Assembly (NCBI RefSeq): GCF_026781265.1
Contig: NZ_JAKUVC010000002.1
Location: 868,001 to 932,000, forward strand
Length of the DNA: 64,000 nucleotides
Origin: Streptococcus sanguinis
Lineage (GTDB): Bacteria; Bacillota; Bacilli; Lactobacillales; Streptococcaceae
Direction: 5' to 3'
A program made the translations under genes and the position numbers. The notes under the pieces are model-generated. The model was not told the DNA's origin. It saw only the letters and a list, made by a program, of their open reading frames with translations, and made no database searches. Numbering within the stretch: position 1 is the first letter of the stretch; the number at the start of each line of letters is the position of its first letter. This document shows, in pieces, positions 52,279 through 60,300 of this stretch.

Positions 52279-53518
52279 CTTTTCCCCTTTCTCTGTGCAA
52301 GCCAAATATCTTGGCAATCAAGGCAATGTCATAGTCTGAATGCTCTCCGACTGACAGCTCTTTGAGCTGCAAGATTGGCTCCTTCAAGACTTGGTTGATA
52401 ATACTCTTCATGTGCTTGGAAATCTGCTTTTGCTCCCGCTCGGTCAAATCCGGAAACTTACGATTAAGGCTTTCCATGGCCGAAGCTTGAGCTTCCAAAG
52501 CCTTATCCCTGATTTCCTGAATCAGAGGAATAATGCCCAGTTGCTGACGCCAGTCAGCAAACTTGACCAGCTCCTCATCAATCTCCAAAGCAATCCGACC
52601 GGCAATCTCCTGCCGTTCCGCTTTGTATTGCTCCAGTTGATTGGTCAGATTTTCGATATTATAGAGCTTCAGAGATGAGCCTGGATGGCAGGAACGAGGC
52701 AGACAGAGGTCAAACACGACCGCATCCGCCTTAAGCATGGAGGGAAAGATAATATATTCTTCCGTTTTAACAGCTGAAAAGACCACATCCGCATCCGCCA
52801 GCACTGCCTCCAACTCATCCCAGCCATGGGCAGATACCCTGTCCTCTGTCAGAAAAGGCTGGGCCTTGCTGACTGTCCGATTGAGCAGCATGACTGATTC
52901 GAATGGCCGCTGCAGAGCATACTTAGTCACCAACTGACCAATCTCTCCCAGACCGATAAGAGCTACCTTTTTAGTGCTGTAATCCAGCCCCATTCGGTCC
53001 AATTCTTGGATGGCGGTCAGACCGATAGAAATGGGCCGGTCATTGATTCGATAAGTATCATGCATGCGCTTGGCAAAGGTCAGCGCCTGCTTGAAAGCCT
53101 GATTGAGGACAATTCCAGTCGTACCAGCATCTTGCGCTGTCAGGAAAGCCTGCTTGAGCTGGCCCAAGACCTGACTTTCACCGACAATCTTGGATTCCAA
53201 TCCGATAGAGACCCGCAGCAGATGCCGCAAGGCCTCATCCCCCTCACGAAAGACTAAATATTCTTCTAGCTCCTTGACAGGAATCTGAAACCAGTCCGCC
53301 AAAAAATGCTTGGAATAGTAGCGGCCAGTGTGCAGCTGGTCCACCACCAGATAGAGCTCGGTCCGATTGCAGGTGGACAAGATGATATTTTCCAAGATAC
53401 TTTTTTCTCTTTTCAGGAGCTTCAGAGCTTTGAGCCCCTCCTGATCTGAAAAATGGGCTTTTTCCAAAATTGTCAGCGGCGTTTCCCGATGGGTCAAACC
53501 CACATATAATAGGTGCAT
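52265..53518 (-). CDS. hemA: Glutamyl-tRNA reductase HemA
   Basis: HemA reduces glutamyl-tRNA to glutamate-1-semialdehyde, the entry to tetrapyrroles. The 417 residues match the family. The catalytic Cys lies in LSTCNRTELYLV near residue 50, and the GESQVLGQLKQAF segment near 116 is conserved. The NADPH-binding VALIGLGEIGQLV is near 185 and the C-terminal dimerisation helix follows from about 300. It overlaps hemC by 14 bases. Confidence 0.96.
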   Translation of the reverse strand: MHLLYVGLTHRETPLTILEKAHFSDQEGLKALKLLKREKSILENIILSTCNRTELYLVVDQLHTGRYYSKHFLADWFQIPVKELEEYLVFREGDEALRHLLRVSIGLESKIVGESQVLGQLKQAFLTAQDAGTTGIVLNQAFKQALTFAKRMHDTYRINDRPISIGLTAIQELDRMGLDYSTKKVALIGLGEIGQLVTKYALQRPFESVMLLNRTVSKAQPFLTEDRVSAHGWDELEAVLADADVVFSAVKTEEYIIFPSMLKADAVVFDLCLPRSCHPGSSLKLYNIENLTNQLEQYKAERQEIAGRIALEIDEELVKFADWRQQLGIIPLIQEIRDKALEAQASAMESLNRKFPDLTEREQKQISKHMKSIINQVLKEPILQLKELSVGEHSDYDIALIAKIFGLHRERGKDEGH

Positions 53519-53533
53519 GCTTCTTTCCTTCTT

Positions 53534-53965
53534 TTAAAGTTGGTCTAAAATTGCTTCTATCTTCTTGCGAATCTCCTTGGAACGGCTGGGCGAGAGGCCG
53601 TTGGTCGAAATCATAACAGATACGTCCTTCTTTCTCGCAATGGCTACATTGTAGAAGTCAGAAAAGGTCTTATCGCCCGTATTGTTTACCAGCTGACTGG
53701 GTGCCGCATCCTCCATAATCTGGCGGTTGACCTCCGCCTGATCTGTACAGGCAAAGACCAGTTTCGCGCCTTCCAAATCACCTGTCTGGTAGGGTCTAGC
53801 TAGCCATTGGACCTCCGCCTGCGGAATGTCAGCATGCAGAGTCGGACTGACCACTGTCACAGCAGCCTGCTCAGCCAGCAGGGTCTTAATCTTCCGCGCT
53901 GCGACCTTGCCGCCTCCCACTACCACGACTTTCTTCTCTCTGATATTAATCATGACTGGATACAT
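53534..53965 (-). CDS. Short precorrin-2 dehydrogenase (SirC/Met8/CysG-N type)
   Basis: A 143-residue protein with the NAD-binding fold of SirC/Met8: MYPVMINIREKKVVVVGGGKVAARKI at the start, VFACTDQAEVNRQIMEDA near 90, LVNNTGDKTFSDFYNVAIARKKDVSVMISTNGLSPSRSKEIR to the end. These enzymes oxidise precorrin-2 to sirohydrochlorin (factor II), the substrate of CbiK. Typical SirC is about 200 residues; the C-terminal helical domain is missing here. Confidence 0.85.
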   Translation of the reverse strand: MYPVMINIREKKVVVVGGGKVAARKIKTLLAEQAAVTVVSPTLHADIPQAEVQWLARPYQTGDLEGAKLVFACTDQAEVNRQIMEDAAPSQLVNNTGDKTFSDFYNVAIARKKDVSVMISTNGLSPSRSKEIRKKIEAILDQL

Positions 53966-53976
53966 GCTAGCTTCTC

Positions 53977-54552
53977 CTATTTCTTTTCCCGAAAGATTTT
54001 CGCGCTGCGTTTGTAGACTGTATCTGGCTCCTCTAGGCGGTCATTGACCAATCGAGCCAGCACAAAAAAGTAATCCGACAGACGGTTGATATAGATCAAG
54101 CCTATCTCATTGACCGCTTCTTCTGCCTCTATAACAGCTACCATGCGTCGCTCTAAGCGTCTGGTCATGGTGCGGGCCACATGCAGGAGACTCGCAATCC
54201 GATGGCCGCCCGGGATGATAAAGCGGTCGATTTTCGGAGGAATATGCATATACTCGTCCATCCGCTCCTCCAGCCAGCTGACATTGGCTGGCTCTTGCTT
54301 GTAGGGGCGTAACTCCCGCGGCGTAGCCAAGTCGCTGCCACAGTCAAAGAGGTGCTGCTGGATTTCCTCGCATTCCAAACGCAGGTCATCCAAGATAGGA
54401 TAGTCGCGCATCTCAGATACGACATAGCCTAGATGAGAGCATAACTCATCCATCGTTCCATAAGCTTCGACCCGAATATGGGTCTTGGATACTCGGTCCC
54501 CACCGTAGAGCCGTGTAAAGCCCTTGTCTCCGTATTTCGTATAAATTCTCAT
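53977..54552 (-). CDS. Cobalamin adenosyltransferase, PduO type (second copy)
   Basis: A 191-residue ATR-family protein: TKYGDKGFTRLYGGDRVSK at the N-terminus, VEAYGTMDELCSHLGYVVSEM near 28 and IDRFIIPGGHRIASLLHVARTMTRRLERR near 108-136. It is clearly homologous to the protein at 25862 but diverged, so the two are not recent duplicates. Located between sirC and cbiP it probably adenosylates the corrin during synthesis (the CobA/CobO role), while the first copy and EutT serve the metabolic enzymes. It overlaps cbiP by four bases. Confidence 0.9.
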   Translation of the reverse strand: MRIYTKYGDKGFTRLYGGDRVSKTHIRVEAYGTMDELCSHLGYVVSEMRDYPILDDLRLECEEIQQHLFDCGSDLATPRELRPYKQEPANVSWLEERMDEYMHIPPKIDRFIIPGGHRIASLLHVARTMTRRLERRMVAVIEAEEAVNEIGLIYINRLSDYFFVLARLVNDRLEEPDTVYKRSAKIFREKK

Positions 54553-56048
54553 TTCTCTTCTCTGTTGATGATTTGATAAATCTGCTCCATGTCCAAAGAC
54601 TTGCGCAGGACGTCTGCCAACTTATCATACTCTCTGTCTTTAAAGTCTTTGATACTGACAAGCTGGTCCTCTAGCGGTTCTAAGCCCTTAGCCAGACGAA
54701 GTTCATTCAGGTACTGGCGAGTCCATTCTAGATTGTCAAAGACCCCATGAAGGTAGGTTCCTTGCACCTGACCGCCATAACCCACTGCTCCATCCAGACG
54801 CTCGGTCGCCTCACCATTTTGTTCCTTGATGATGGAAAATGGCTCAAGGCTATCCGCCAGCTGGGTTTCCCCCATGTGAATCTCGTAGCCTTCTAGTTCT
54901 TGCCCCTCATGCAGGGCTCTGACCTGCGTCGTCCTCTTGACCGGCTGAAGCACCGTCTCTGTCTCTAAAATTCCCAGACCTCTAGTCTCTTCTAAATCGG
55001 ACTCAAGGTGCAGCGGATCGCTAATCTTCTGCCCCAGCAGCTGATAGCCACCGCAGATTCCAAAGATTCGCACGCCCTGCTCCAGACACTCGAGAATCTC
55101 GGCTTCAAGACCAGAGTCGCGCAGATAGTTCATGTCTTCAATGGTGTTTTTACTGCCCGGCAGAATCAAGAGGTCCGGTCGACCAATCGCATCACCAGGC
55201 TGGACATAGCGGACAGAAACATCCGGCTGGATTTCCAGACTGTGAAAATCCGTAAAGTTGGACAGGCGCTTGAGGCTGACAACTGCGATATCCAGACTCT
55301 TTCTGCTATCAAAGCGCCGGCTCTTCTGCACCAATGCCACACTGTCTTCGCTGTCAATATCCAGCTGGGCATAAGGCACGACTCCGATAACCGGCACCTG
55401 GGTCAGCTCCTCAATCATATCAATACCGGACTGCAGCAGGGCCACATCGCCACGGAATTTATTGATAATAACACCCTTGATTCGCTTGCGATCCTCAGGT
55501 GGCATGAGCTCAATCGTTCCGTAGATAGAGGCGAAGACGCCTCCCTTATCAATATCCGCCACTAAAATCACTGGCGCATCAACTAGCTTGGCCATGCCCA
55601 TATTGACAATGTCTCGGTCATTGAGATTGATTTCAGCTGGACTGCCAGCGCCCTCAATGACGATGATATCATTCTCAGCACCTAACTCCTCATAGACTTC
55701 CTTAATCTTAGGCAGAAGCTGCTGCTTGTATTCATGGTATTCGACAGCATCCATATCCCGCAGCACCCGACCTAAAAAGACAACCTGGGACTTGCGGTCA
55801 GACGTGGGCTTGAGCAGAACTGGATTCATGCGGACATCCGGCTCTTTACCAGCTGCCTCAGCCTGAACAACCTGAGCCCGGCCCATTTCATCTCCTTTTT
55901 TGGTAATAAAGGAATTAAGCGCCATATTCTGCGACTTAAAAGGCACCACTTCTAGGCCATCCTGCTTAAAAATCCGACAGAGGCCCGCCGCAATAATGCT
56001 TTTTCCAGCATCTGAGGCAGTCCCCTGTACCATCAATGATTTGACCAT
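54549..56048 (-). CDS. cbiP: Adenosylcobyric acid synthase CbiP (CobQ)
   Basis: CbiP amidates four side chains of adenosylcobyrinic acid a,c-diamide. The 499 residues have an N-terminal ATPase domain (MVQGTASDAGKSIIAAGL, FKSQNMALNSF) and a C-terminal triad glutamine amidotransferase (catalytic Cys in IFGICGGYQLLG near residue 330, catalytic His in TYLHGVFDN near 427). It lies between the adenosyltransferase and cbiO and overlaps the start of cbiO's end by a few bases. Confidence 0.96.
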   Translation of the reverse strand: MVKSLMVQGTASDAGKSIIAAGLCRIFKQDGLEVVPFKSQNMALNSFITKKGDEMGRAQVVQAEAAGKEPDVRMNPVLLKPTSDRKSQVVFLGRVLRDMDAVEYHEYKQQLLPKIKEVYEELGAENDIIVIEGAGSPAEINLNDRDIVNMGMAKLVDAPVILVADIDKGGVFASIYGTIELMPPEDRKRIKGVIINKFRGDVALLQSGIDMIEELTQVPVIGVVPYAQLDIDSEDSVALVQKSRRFDSRKSLDIAVVSLKRLSNFTDFHSLEIQPDVSVRYVQPGDAIGRPDLLILPGSKNTIEDMNYLRDSGLEAEILECLEQGVRIFGICGGYQLLGQKISDPLHLESDLEETRGLGILETETVLQPVKRTTQVRALHEGQELEGYEIHMGETQLADSLEPFSIIKEQNGEATERLDGAVGYGGQVQGTYLHGVFDNLEWTRQYLNELRLAKGLEPLEDQLVSIKDFKDREYDKLADVLRKSLDMEQIYQIINREEK

Positions 56049-56848
56049 GTTCCATTTCCTCCTAGCTGCTCAAAGAAAGCAGCTTCATTTTCTGCCAGCG
56101 GCGTCTGGATAGTCTGATGAAGTTTGACAATCCAAGGTACAGCCAAGCCTGCCTCTACTAGCAGATCTCCCTGCTGGAAGAAATCAAACTTGCTGCCCTC
56201 CGCTATCAAATGCCCCTTCTGCAGCAGATAGGCATAGTCACAGCAATCATACATCAGATCCATGTCATGGCTAGATACGATAATGTTGGTTCCAGCCTGG
56301 ACCAGCTTTTTCATGGTCGCTGCCATCTGGTCCCGCCCTTTTGGATCCAGTCCTGCCGTAGGCTCATCCAGCAGCAGATACTTGGGCTGTAGGGCCAGCA
56401 TGCCAGCAATAGCCACCCGCTTTTTCTGGCCGTAGCTCAAATACTGCAAGGGTCTGTCCTGCAGATGGGAAATGTCCATCATCTCTAAAGCCGTCGCGAC
56501 TCTGCTTGCTATCTCGTCTTCTTCATAGCCTAAGTTTTCCAAGGCCATACCAATATCGTCCTTCACAATGGTATAAAAGAGCTGCTGCTCTGGATTCTGA
56601 AAGACCATATTGACATGCTGCCGATACTGAAACAAGGCCTTCTTAGAGTCGCCCACAGGCTGACCATCATATAAAATGCTGCCCTTCTGCGGTTTGAGCA
56701 GGCGGGTGATAATTTTCATGATGGTAGACTTACCTGAGCCGTTAACTCCTAGAATGCCGGTAATCCGGCCTTCTTCGAAGTCCATAGAAATATCGTGCAG
56801 CGTTGGATTTTCGTCATACGCAAAAGAAATATTCTTCACTTGTAACAT
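56033..56848 (-). CDS. cbiO: Cobalt ECF transporter ATPase CbiO
   Basis: CbiO powers the CbiMNQO energy-coupling-factor importer for cobalt. The 271 residues contain Walker A GVNGSGKSTIMK near 34, a Q-loop, the signature LSYGQKKRVAIAG near 138 and Walker B YLLLDEPTAGLDPKGRDQ near 160, the LDPKGR being typical of ECF ATPases. It follows cbiQ after 62 bases and ends overlapping the start of cbiP. Confidence 0.94.
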   Translation of the reverse strand: MLQVKNISFAYDENPTLHDISMDFEEGRITGILGVNGSGKSTIMKIITRLLKPQKGSILYDGQPVGDSKKALFQYRQHVNMVFQNPEQQLFYTIVKDDIGMALENLGYEEDEIASRVATALEMMDISHLQDRPLQYLSYGQKKRVAIAGMLALQPKYLLLDEPTAGLDPKGRDQMAATMKKLVQAGTNIIVSSHDMDLMYDCCDYAYLLQKGHLIAEGSKFDFFQQGDLLVEAGLAVPWIVKLHQTIQTPLAENEAAFFEQLGGNGTWSNH

Positions 56849-56910
56849 CTGAGTTTCCTATCTACTTTCCATTATAGTATAAAAGCAGTCTTCTTGTAAA
56901 TGCGCTTTCA

Positions 56911-57585
56911 TTATTCACTGTGCTCTGCATCAAATCTTAGCGTCAGCACCTCATTTAACTGCTGATTATCATCCAGCAGTTTGACAAAGAGAGTATTGGC
57001 TAATCTACCCCAAGCCTGGTGTTGCTTCCTTTTATTGTAAAAGGAGAATTTTAAGTCCAAGGTATCCCGAATGGTCACAAACTCATAGAAGACCAGGAAA
57101 ATGAAGCGATACATGAGGACAATCAAGTCTAGCAGTACCCGCGGGACGTGCATGGCTTTAAAAAGCCGCAGCATCTGCGCAAAAGGCACTGTCAGGACAA
57201 AGAAATAAGTCGAAACCAAGGATGAATAGATGCGCAAAAGGATAAAAATGGTCTGTTGAACAGAGGATTGACTGATGCCCAGATAACCCTGACCTAAAGG
57301 CAAGGCCAGCAAGAGCTGTTCCTGATTATTCTGATAGGTCAAGATAAAGGTCAAGAGACTAATCAGAATAAAAATACTGGCGTGCAGATACCACTTTAGA
57401 TAGCGCAACCACGGAAGCCGAGCTAGATAGCAAGTCAGAGGCGCCACCAAGACAATGAGCCCTAGCTGCAGACTCCTGACACCAGAAAAACTGACAGCTA
57501 ACAAGAGTACATAGATGACAAATTTATAAGCAACCGGCAGATTTTTCAACCGGTTTTGATAGGCGTATTTATCAATCGCAAACAT
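56911..57585 (-). CDS. cbiQ: Cobalt ECF transporter transmembrane subunit CbiQ
   Basis: CbiQ is the T-component that couples CbiO to the CbiM substrate subunit. About 224 residues from the ATG at 57585 (MFAIDKYAYQNRLKN), after AGGAGAG; an earlier start at 57654 lacks family similarity. It has five to six hydrophobic segments and the coupling-helix region (FKAMHVPRVLLDLIVLMYRF) near residue 135 and near the C-terminus. Confidence 0.92.
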   Translation of the reverse strand: MFAIDKYAYQNRLKNLPVAYKFVIYVLLLAVSFSGVRSLQLGLIVLVAPLTCYLARLPWLRYLKWYLHASIFILISLLTFILTYQNNQEQLLLALPLGQGYLGISQSSVQQTIFILLRIYSSLVSTYFFVLTVPFAQMLRLFKAMHVPRVLLDLIVLMYRFIFLVFYEFVTIRDTLDLKFSFYNKRKQHQAWGRLANTLFVKLLDDNQQLNEVLTLRFDAEHSE

Positions 57586-57702
57586 GAGGTAGCTCTCCTT
57601 TCTAGCTATGTTTTGCAATACCTCCCAGCACAGAGCAACTCCGGTCCCAGACAAGCTGAATCGCTATCAAGAACCAGAGCTCGCTCTTACTGTTGAAGGC
57701 TT

Positions 57703-58008
57703 TTATTTATGTTCAGAAACTTCCTTTTGTTGGCCTTGTTTTTTCCCTTTGTGGTAGCCAATGACATAGAAGATGATCCCCGCTCCGATACTGCCTTGCA
57801 GGGTAAAGAGCAGACTCTCTACTTCCGGACCTGCTGGCTCAAAAATCGGTGAAAACCAAGGCTCGTAGTCTTTTTGGATAGTGCTAATGGTTTTTTCAGC
57901 AGCGTCATCTGTTCCACTGTATTCCACACCCTTAGGGGCAAAGATAAAGGCAGCTAGAGTGACTGCTACTGCAGCCAAGATTAAGATGATATTCTTATAT
58001 TTTTTCAT
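57703..58008 (-). CDS. cbiN: Cobalt transport protein CbiN
   Basis: CbiN is a small accessory membrane protein of the CbiMNQO cobalt importer. The 101 residues have two membrane helices flanking an extracellular loop with the family pattern [33 protein letters not shown]. It overlaps the end of cbiM by four bases, the usual MN order. Confidence 0.94.
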   Translation of the reverse strand: MKKYKNIILILAAVAVTLAAFIFAPKGVEYSGTDDAAEKTISTIQKDYEPWFSPIFEPAGPEVESLLFTLQGSIGAGIIFYVIGYHKGKKQGQQKEVSEHK

Positions 58009-58739
58009 TTGAACAGACCTGCTCTTTCTTTGATATTTTCTGAGATCAAGTTATAGAGGACAACTGTCAGCAATCCTTCTACGATAGCAATCGGGATTTG
58101 AGTGGTCAAGAAGACACCCATGAATTTCAATGCAGAACCAACAAAACCGCTGTTAGCATCTGGGAAGACTAAACCGAGCTGGATAGAAGTTGTCGCATAA
58201 GTGGCCAAGTCAGCAATCACAGCACAGATAAAGATAGATACCGGTGTAGACAGCTTGATGGATTTAGCAAACTTATAAACGAAATAACCAACAAATGGAC
58301 CAACTACTGCCATTGAGAATGCATTGGCACCCAGAGTAGTCAAGCCGCCGTGAGCCAAGAGGAGGGCTTGGAAGAGCAAACAGATGGTTCCCAAAACGCT
58401 GATAACGGACGGACCAAACATAGCTGTCCCCAGACCAACCCCAGTCGGATGCGAGCTAGATCCTGTAACAGACGGAATCTTCAAAGAAGACAGGATAAAG
58501 ATAAAGGCACCGGACAAGGCTAGCATGGTCTTGGAATTTGGATCCTCTGCAACGATTTTCTTGATGCGCATCAAGCCGACCACAAAGAAAGGCAGGAATA
58601 CGGCGAACCAGAAGATACACCAAAAGAGTGGAAGATAGCCTTCCATGATATGCATAGCTGACACAGACTGGGTACTCAGTACCGCCAAAATAGCCAACAA
58701 GGCCACAAAAGTTACTTTTTTATTTTTCAATAGTTTCAT
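58005..58739 (-). CDS. cbiM: Cobalt transport protein CbiM (substrate-binding subunit)
   Basis: CbiM binds Co2+ for the ECF importer. A signal peptide precedes the mature N-terminus MHIMEGYLP, whose Met-His-Ile loop supplies metal ligands. The 244 residues show six to seven membrane segments and [21 protein letters not shown] near residue 90, the diagnostic metal-site loop with SSSHPTG. It heads the cbiMNQO group. Confidence 0.95.
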   Translation of the reverse strand: MKLLKNKKVTFVALLAILAVLSTQSVSAMHIMEGYLPLFWCIFWFAVFLPFFVVGLMRIKKIVAEDPNSKTMLALSGAFIFILSSLKIPSVTGSSSHPTGVGLGTAMFGPSVISVLGTICLLFQALLLAHGGLTTLGANAFSMAVVGPFVGYFVYKFAKSIKLSTPVSIFICAVIADLATYATTSIQLGLVFPDANSGFVGSALKFMGVFLTTQIPIAIVEGLLTVVLYNLISENIKERAGLFK

Positions 58740-58756
58740 ATTTTTTTCCTTTACTA

Positions 58757-58804
58757 AGAACCTAAGCTCAAAAGGATGAATGTTTATCCATGAACATGGG
58801 TTCT
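58757..58804 (-). other. Structured spacer between cbiL and cbiM
   Basis: On the minus strand AGAACC pairs with GGTTCT (outer stem), enclosing CCA-UGUUCA-UGG and GGAU-AAACAUUC-AUCC, a possible three-way junction. No riboswitch consensus (cobalamin or NiCo) is recognisable. It could influence cbiM translation or be chance. Confidence 0.25.
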
Positions 58805-58808
58805 GATA

Positions 58809-59510
58809 TTAAAAAATCTTCTTTTTCACGAGGAAGGTAGTAAAATAAGGCAGCTTGGTTTCTGGTGTGATTCCCTCGAGGCCCAGCAGGGTCTGCTGCT
58901 TATCCGTCGAAGAATTGCTAACCATAAAAGTCTGCTGCAAGAGACCTAGCTTTTCTAGCAGAGGCAGGACAGTATCTAGGTGATTGGCCACCTTCATCAG
59001 CACAATCGAGTCATGCAGCTCAAGCGCCGCCTCGATCTTCTCAGCTGAAGCCGTAGCCGGCATGACCGCCAGAGACTCCTCATCCATGGTCAGAGGCTGA
59101 CCTAGCTCAGAAGCCATGCTACAGAAAGAGGTGATACCAGGGATGGTCTGACAGTCGATTTCCTTTTCCAGCAGGGCCAGCAGATAGCTGTAAGTACTAT
59201 AGACCATGGGGTCACCCAGTGTGATAAAGCCGACATTCTTGCCAGACTTGACATCCTCTGCGATTTCAGCAGAGATGGCCTGCCACTGGACTTCTTTGGT
59301 CGAATTGGAACGGACCATAGGGAAATGCCGCTGCTTGATTTCCAGATGCTCTTTCAGGTAGGGCTCTGCAATGCCTAATGCAAAGCTTTTACTCCCTTTC
59401 TTAGCCTCAGGTGTATAGAGAATATCTAAGTCTTCCAAAAGCCGACTGGCCTTGATAGTCACTAGCTCGCTATCACCCGGTCCCACACCAATTCCGTAAA
59501 ATTTTGCCAT
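58809..59510 (-). CDS. cbiL: Cobalt-precorrin-2 C20-methyltransferase CbiL
   Basis: CbiL uses S-adenosylmethionine to methylate C-20 of cobalt-factor II in the anaerobic route. The 233 residues are a tetrapyrrole methylase: GIGVGPGDSELVTIKA at the start, ITLGDPMVYSTYSYLL near 92, IPGITSFCSMASELGQPL near 117. It lies between cbiK and cbiM. Confidence 0.94.
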   Translation of the reverse strand: MAKFYGIGVGPGDSELVTIKASRLLEDLDILYTPEAKKGSKSFALGIAEPYLKEHLEIKQRHFPMVRSNSTKEVQWQAISAEIAEDVKSGKNVGFITLGDPMVYSTYSYLLALLEKEIDCQTIPGITSFCSMASELGQPLTMDEESLAVMPATASAEKIEAALELHDSIVLMKVANHLDTVLPLLEKLGLLQQTFMVSNSSTDKQQTLLGLEGITPETKLPYFTTFLVKKKIF

Positions 59511-59519
59511 GCCTTCCTC

Positions 59520-60287
59520 CTATTCGATGATTTCTTCTAAGTGCTGGATGTAGAGCTGCTGAACCTTAGGATATTCTCCCAGACCGACCAGATGGGCCTT
59601 GACCTCATATCCCCGCTCCTTGAAGAAGTGATACCAAGAACCTTCCTCATCTGAGCTCATATCATTGGTCGCATGGTCGCCTGCTACCAGCATGAAGGGT
59701 GCTAGATGAACTTCTCGGACACCTTCTTTCTTCAGTTCCTGCTCAATCAGCTCAACCGGAGGATAGCTTTCTACACATCCGATATAGACTGAGTTTCCCT
59801 TCATCATATGATCCAAGGCCGCATAAGCTGTAAAGGCATAATGCTGACTGCCATGCCCCATCAGAACGGTTGCTGCATCATGACCTTTATGGCCATACCG
59901 TTCCAGCAGAATATCCTTGACAGCCTCATAGTCTTCCTGACTGTTGAGCAGAGGCTTGGCAACGACTAGTTTTTTAAAAGCTGATTCAAACTCTTTGGCT
60001 TGGGCAAGAATCTTTTCATACTCGCTGCCCAAAATGACATGGAGAGGCTGGATATAGACCTCTTCAGTGCCCGCTTCCAAGAGCTGCTCTAACACCTCTT
60101 TGACCGTAGGAATATCTAGCCCTTCCTGCTTCTTAATCCGCCGTCTAACGACATTGGAAGTAAAAGCTCGGTGGACCGGATAGTCTGGAAAATGTTCCTG
60201 AATAGCCTGCTCACAAGCCTCGATTGTTTTGCGTCTGGTCTCGGGATAGGTTGTTCCGAAACTGACAACTACTATAGCTTTACTCAT
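59520..60287 (-). CDS. cbiK: Sirohydrochlorin cobaltochelatase CbiK
   Basis: CbiK inserts cobalt into sirohydrochlorin, which defines the early-cobalt (anaerobic) pathway. The 255 residues match the class II chelatase CbiK: AIVVVSFGTTYPETRRKTI at the start, IQPLHVILGSEYEKI near 78 with one ligand His, GHGSQHYAFTAYAAL with the catalytic His near 140, and HLAPFMLVAGDHATNDM near 198. It is preceded by cobA-hemD and followed by cbiL. Confidence 0.95.
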   Translation of the reverse strand: MSKAIVVVSFGTTYPETRRKTIEACEQAIQEHFPDYPVHRAFTSNVVRRRIKKQEGLDIPTVKEVLEQLLEAGTEEVYIQPLHVILGSEYEKILAQAKEFESAFKKLVVAKPLLNSQEDYEAVKDILLERYGHKGHDAATVLMGHGSQHYAFTAYAALDHMMKGNSVYIGCVESYPPVELIEQELKKEGVREVHLAPFMLVAGDHATNDMSSDEEGSWYHFFKERGYEVKAHLVGLGEYPKVQQLYIQHLEEIIE

Positions 60288-60300
60288 GATTCACCTCCTT

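Noticed and set aside
56896..56910. cre-like sequence between cbiQ and cbiO
   Set aside because: Minus-strand TGAAAGCGCATTTA has two mismatches including the core symmetry, and it lies inside an operon without a promoter.
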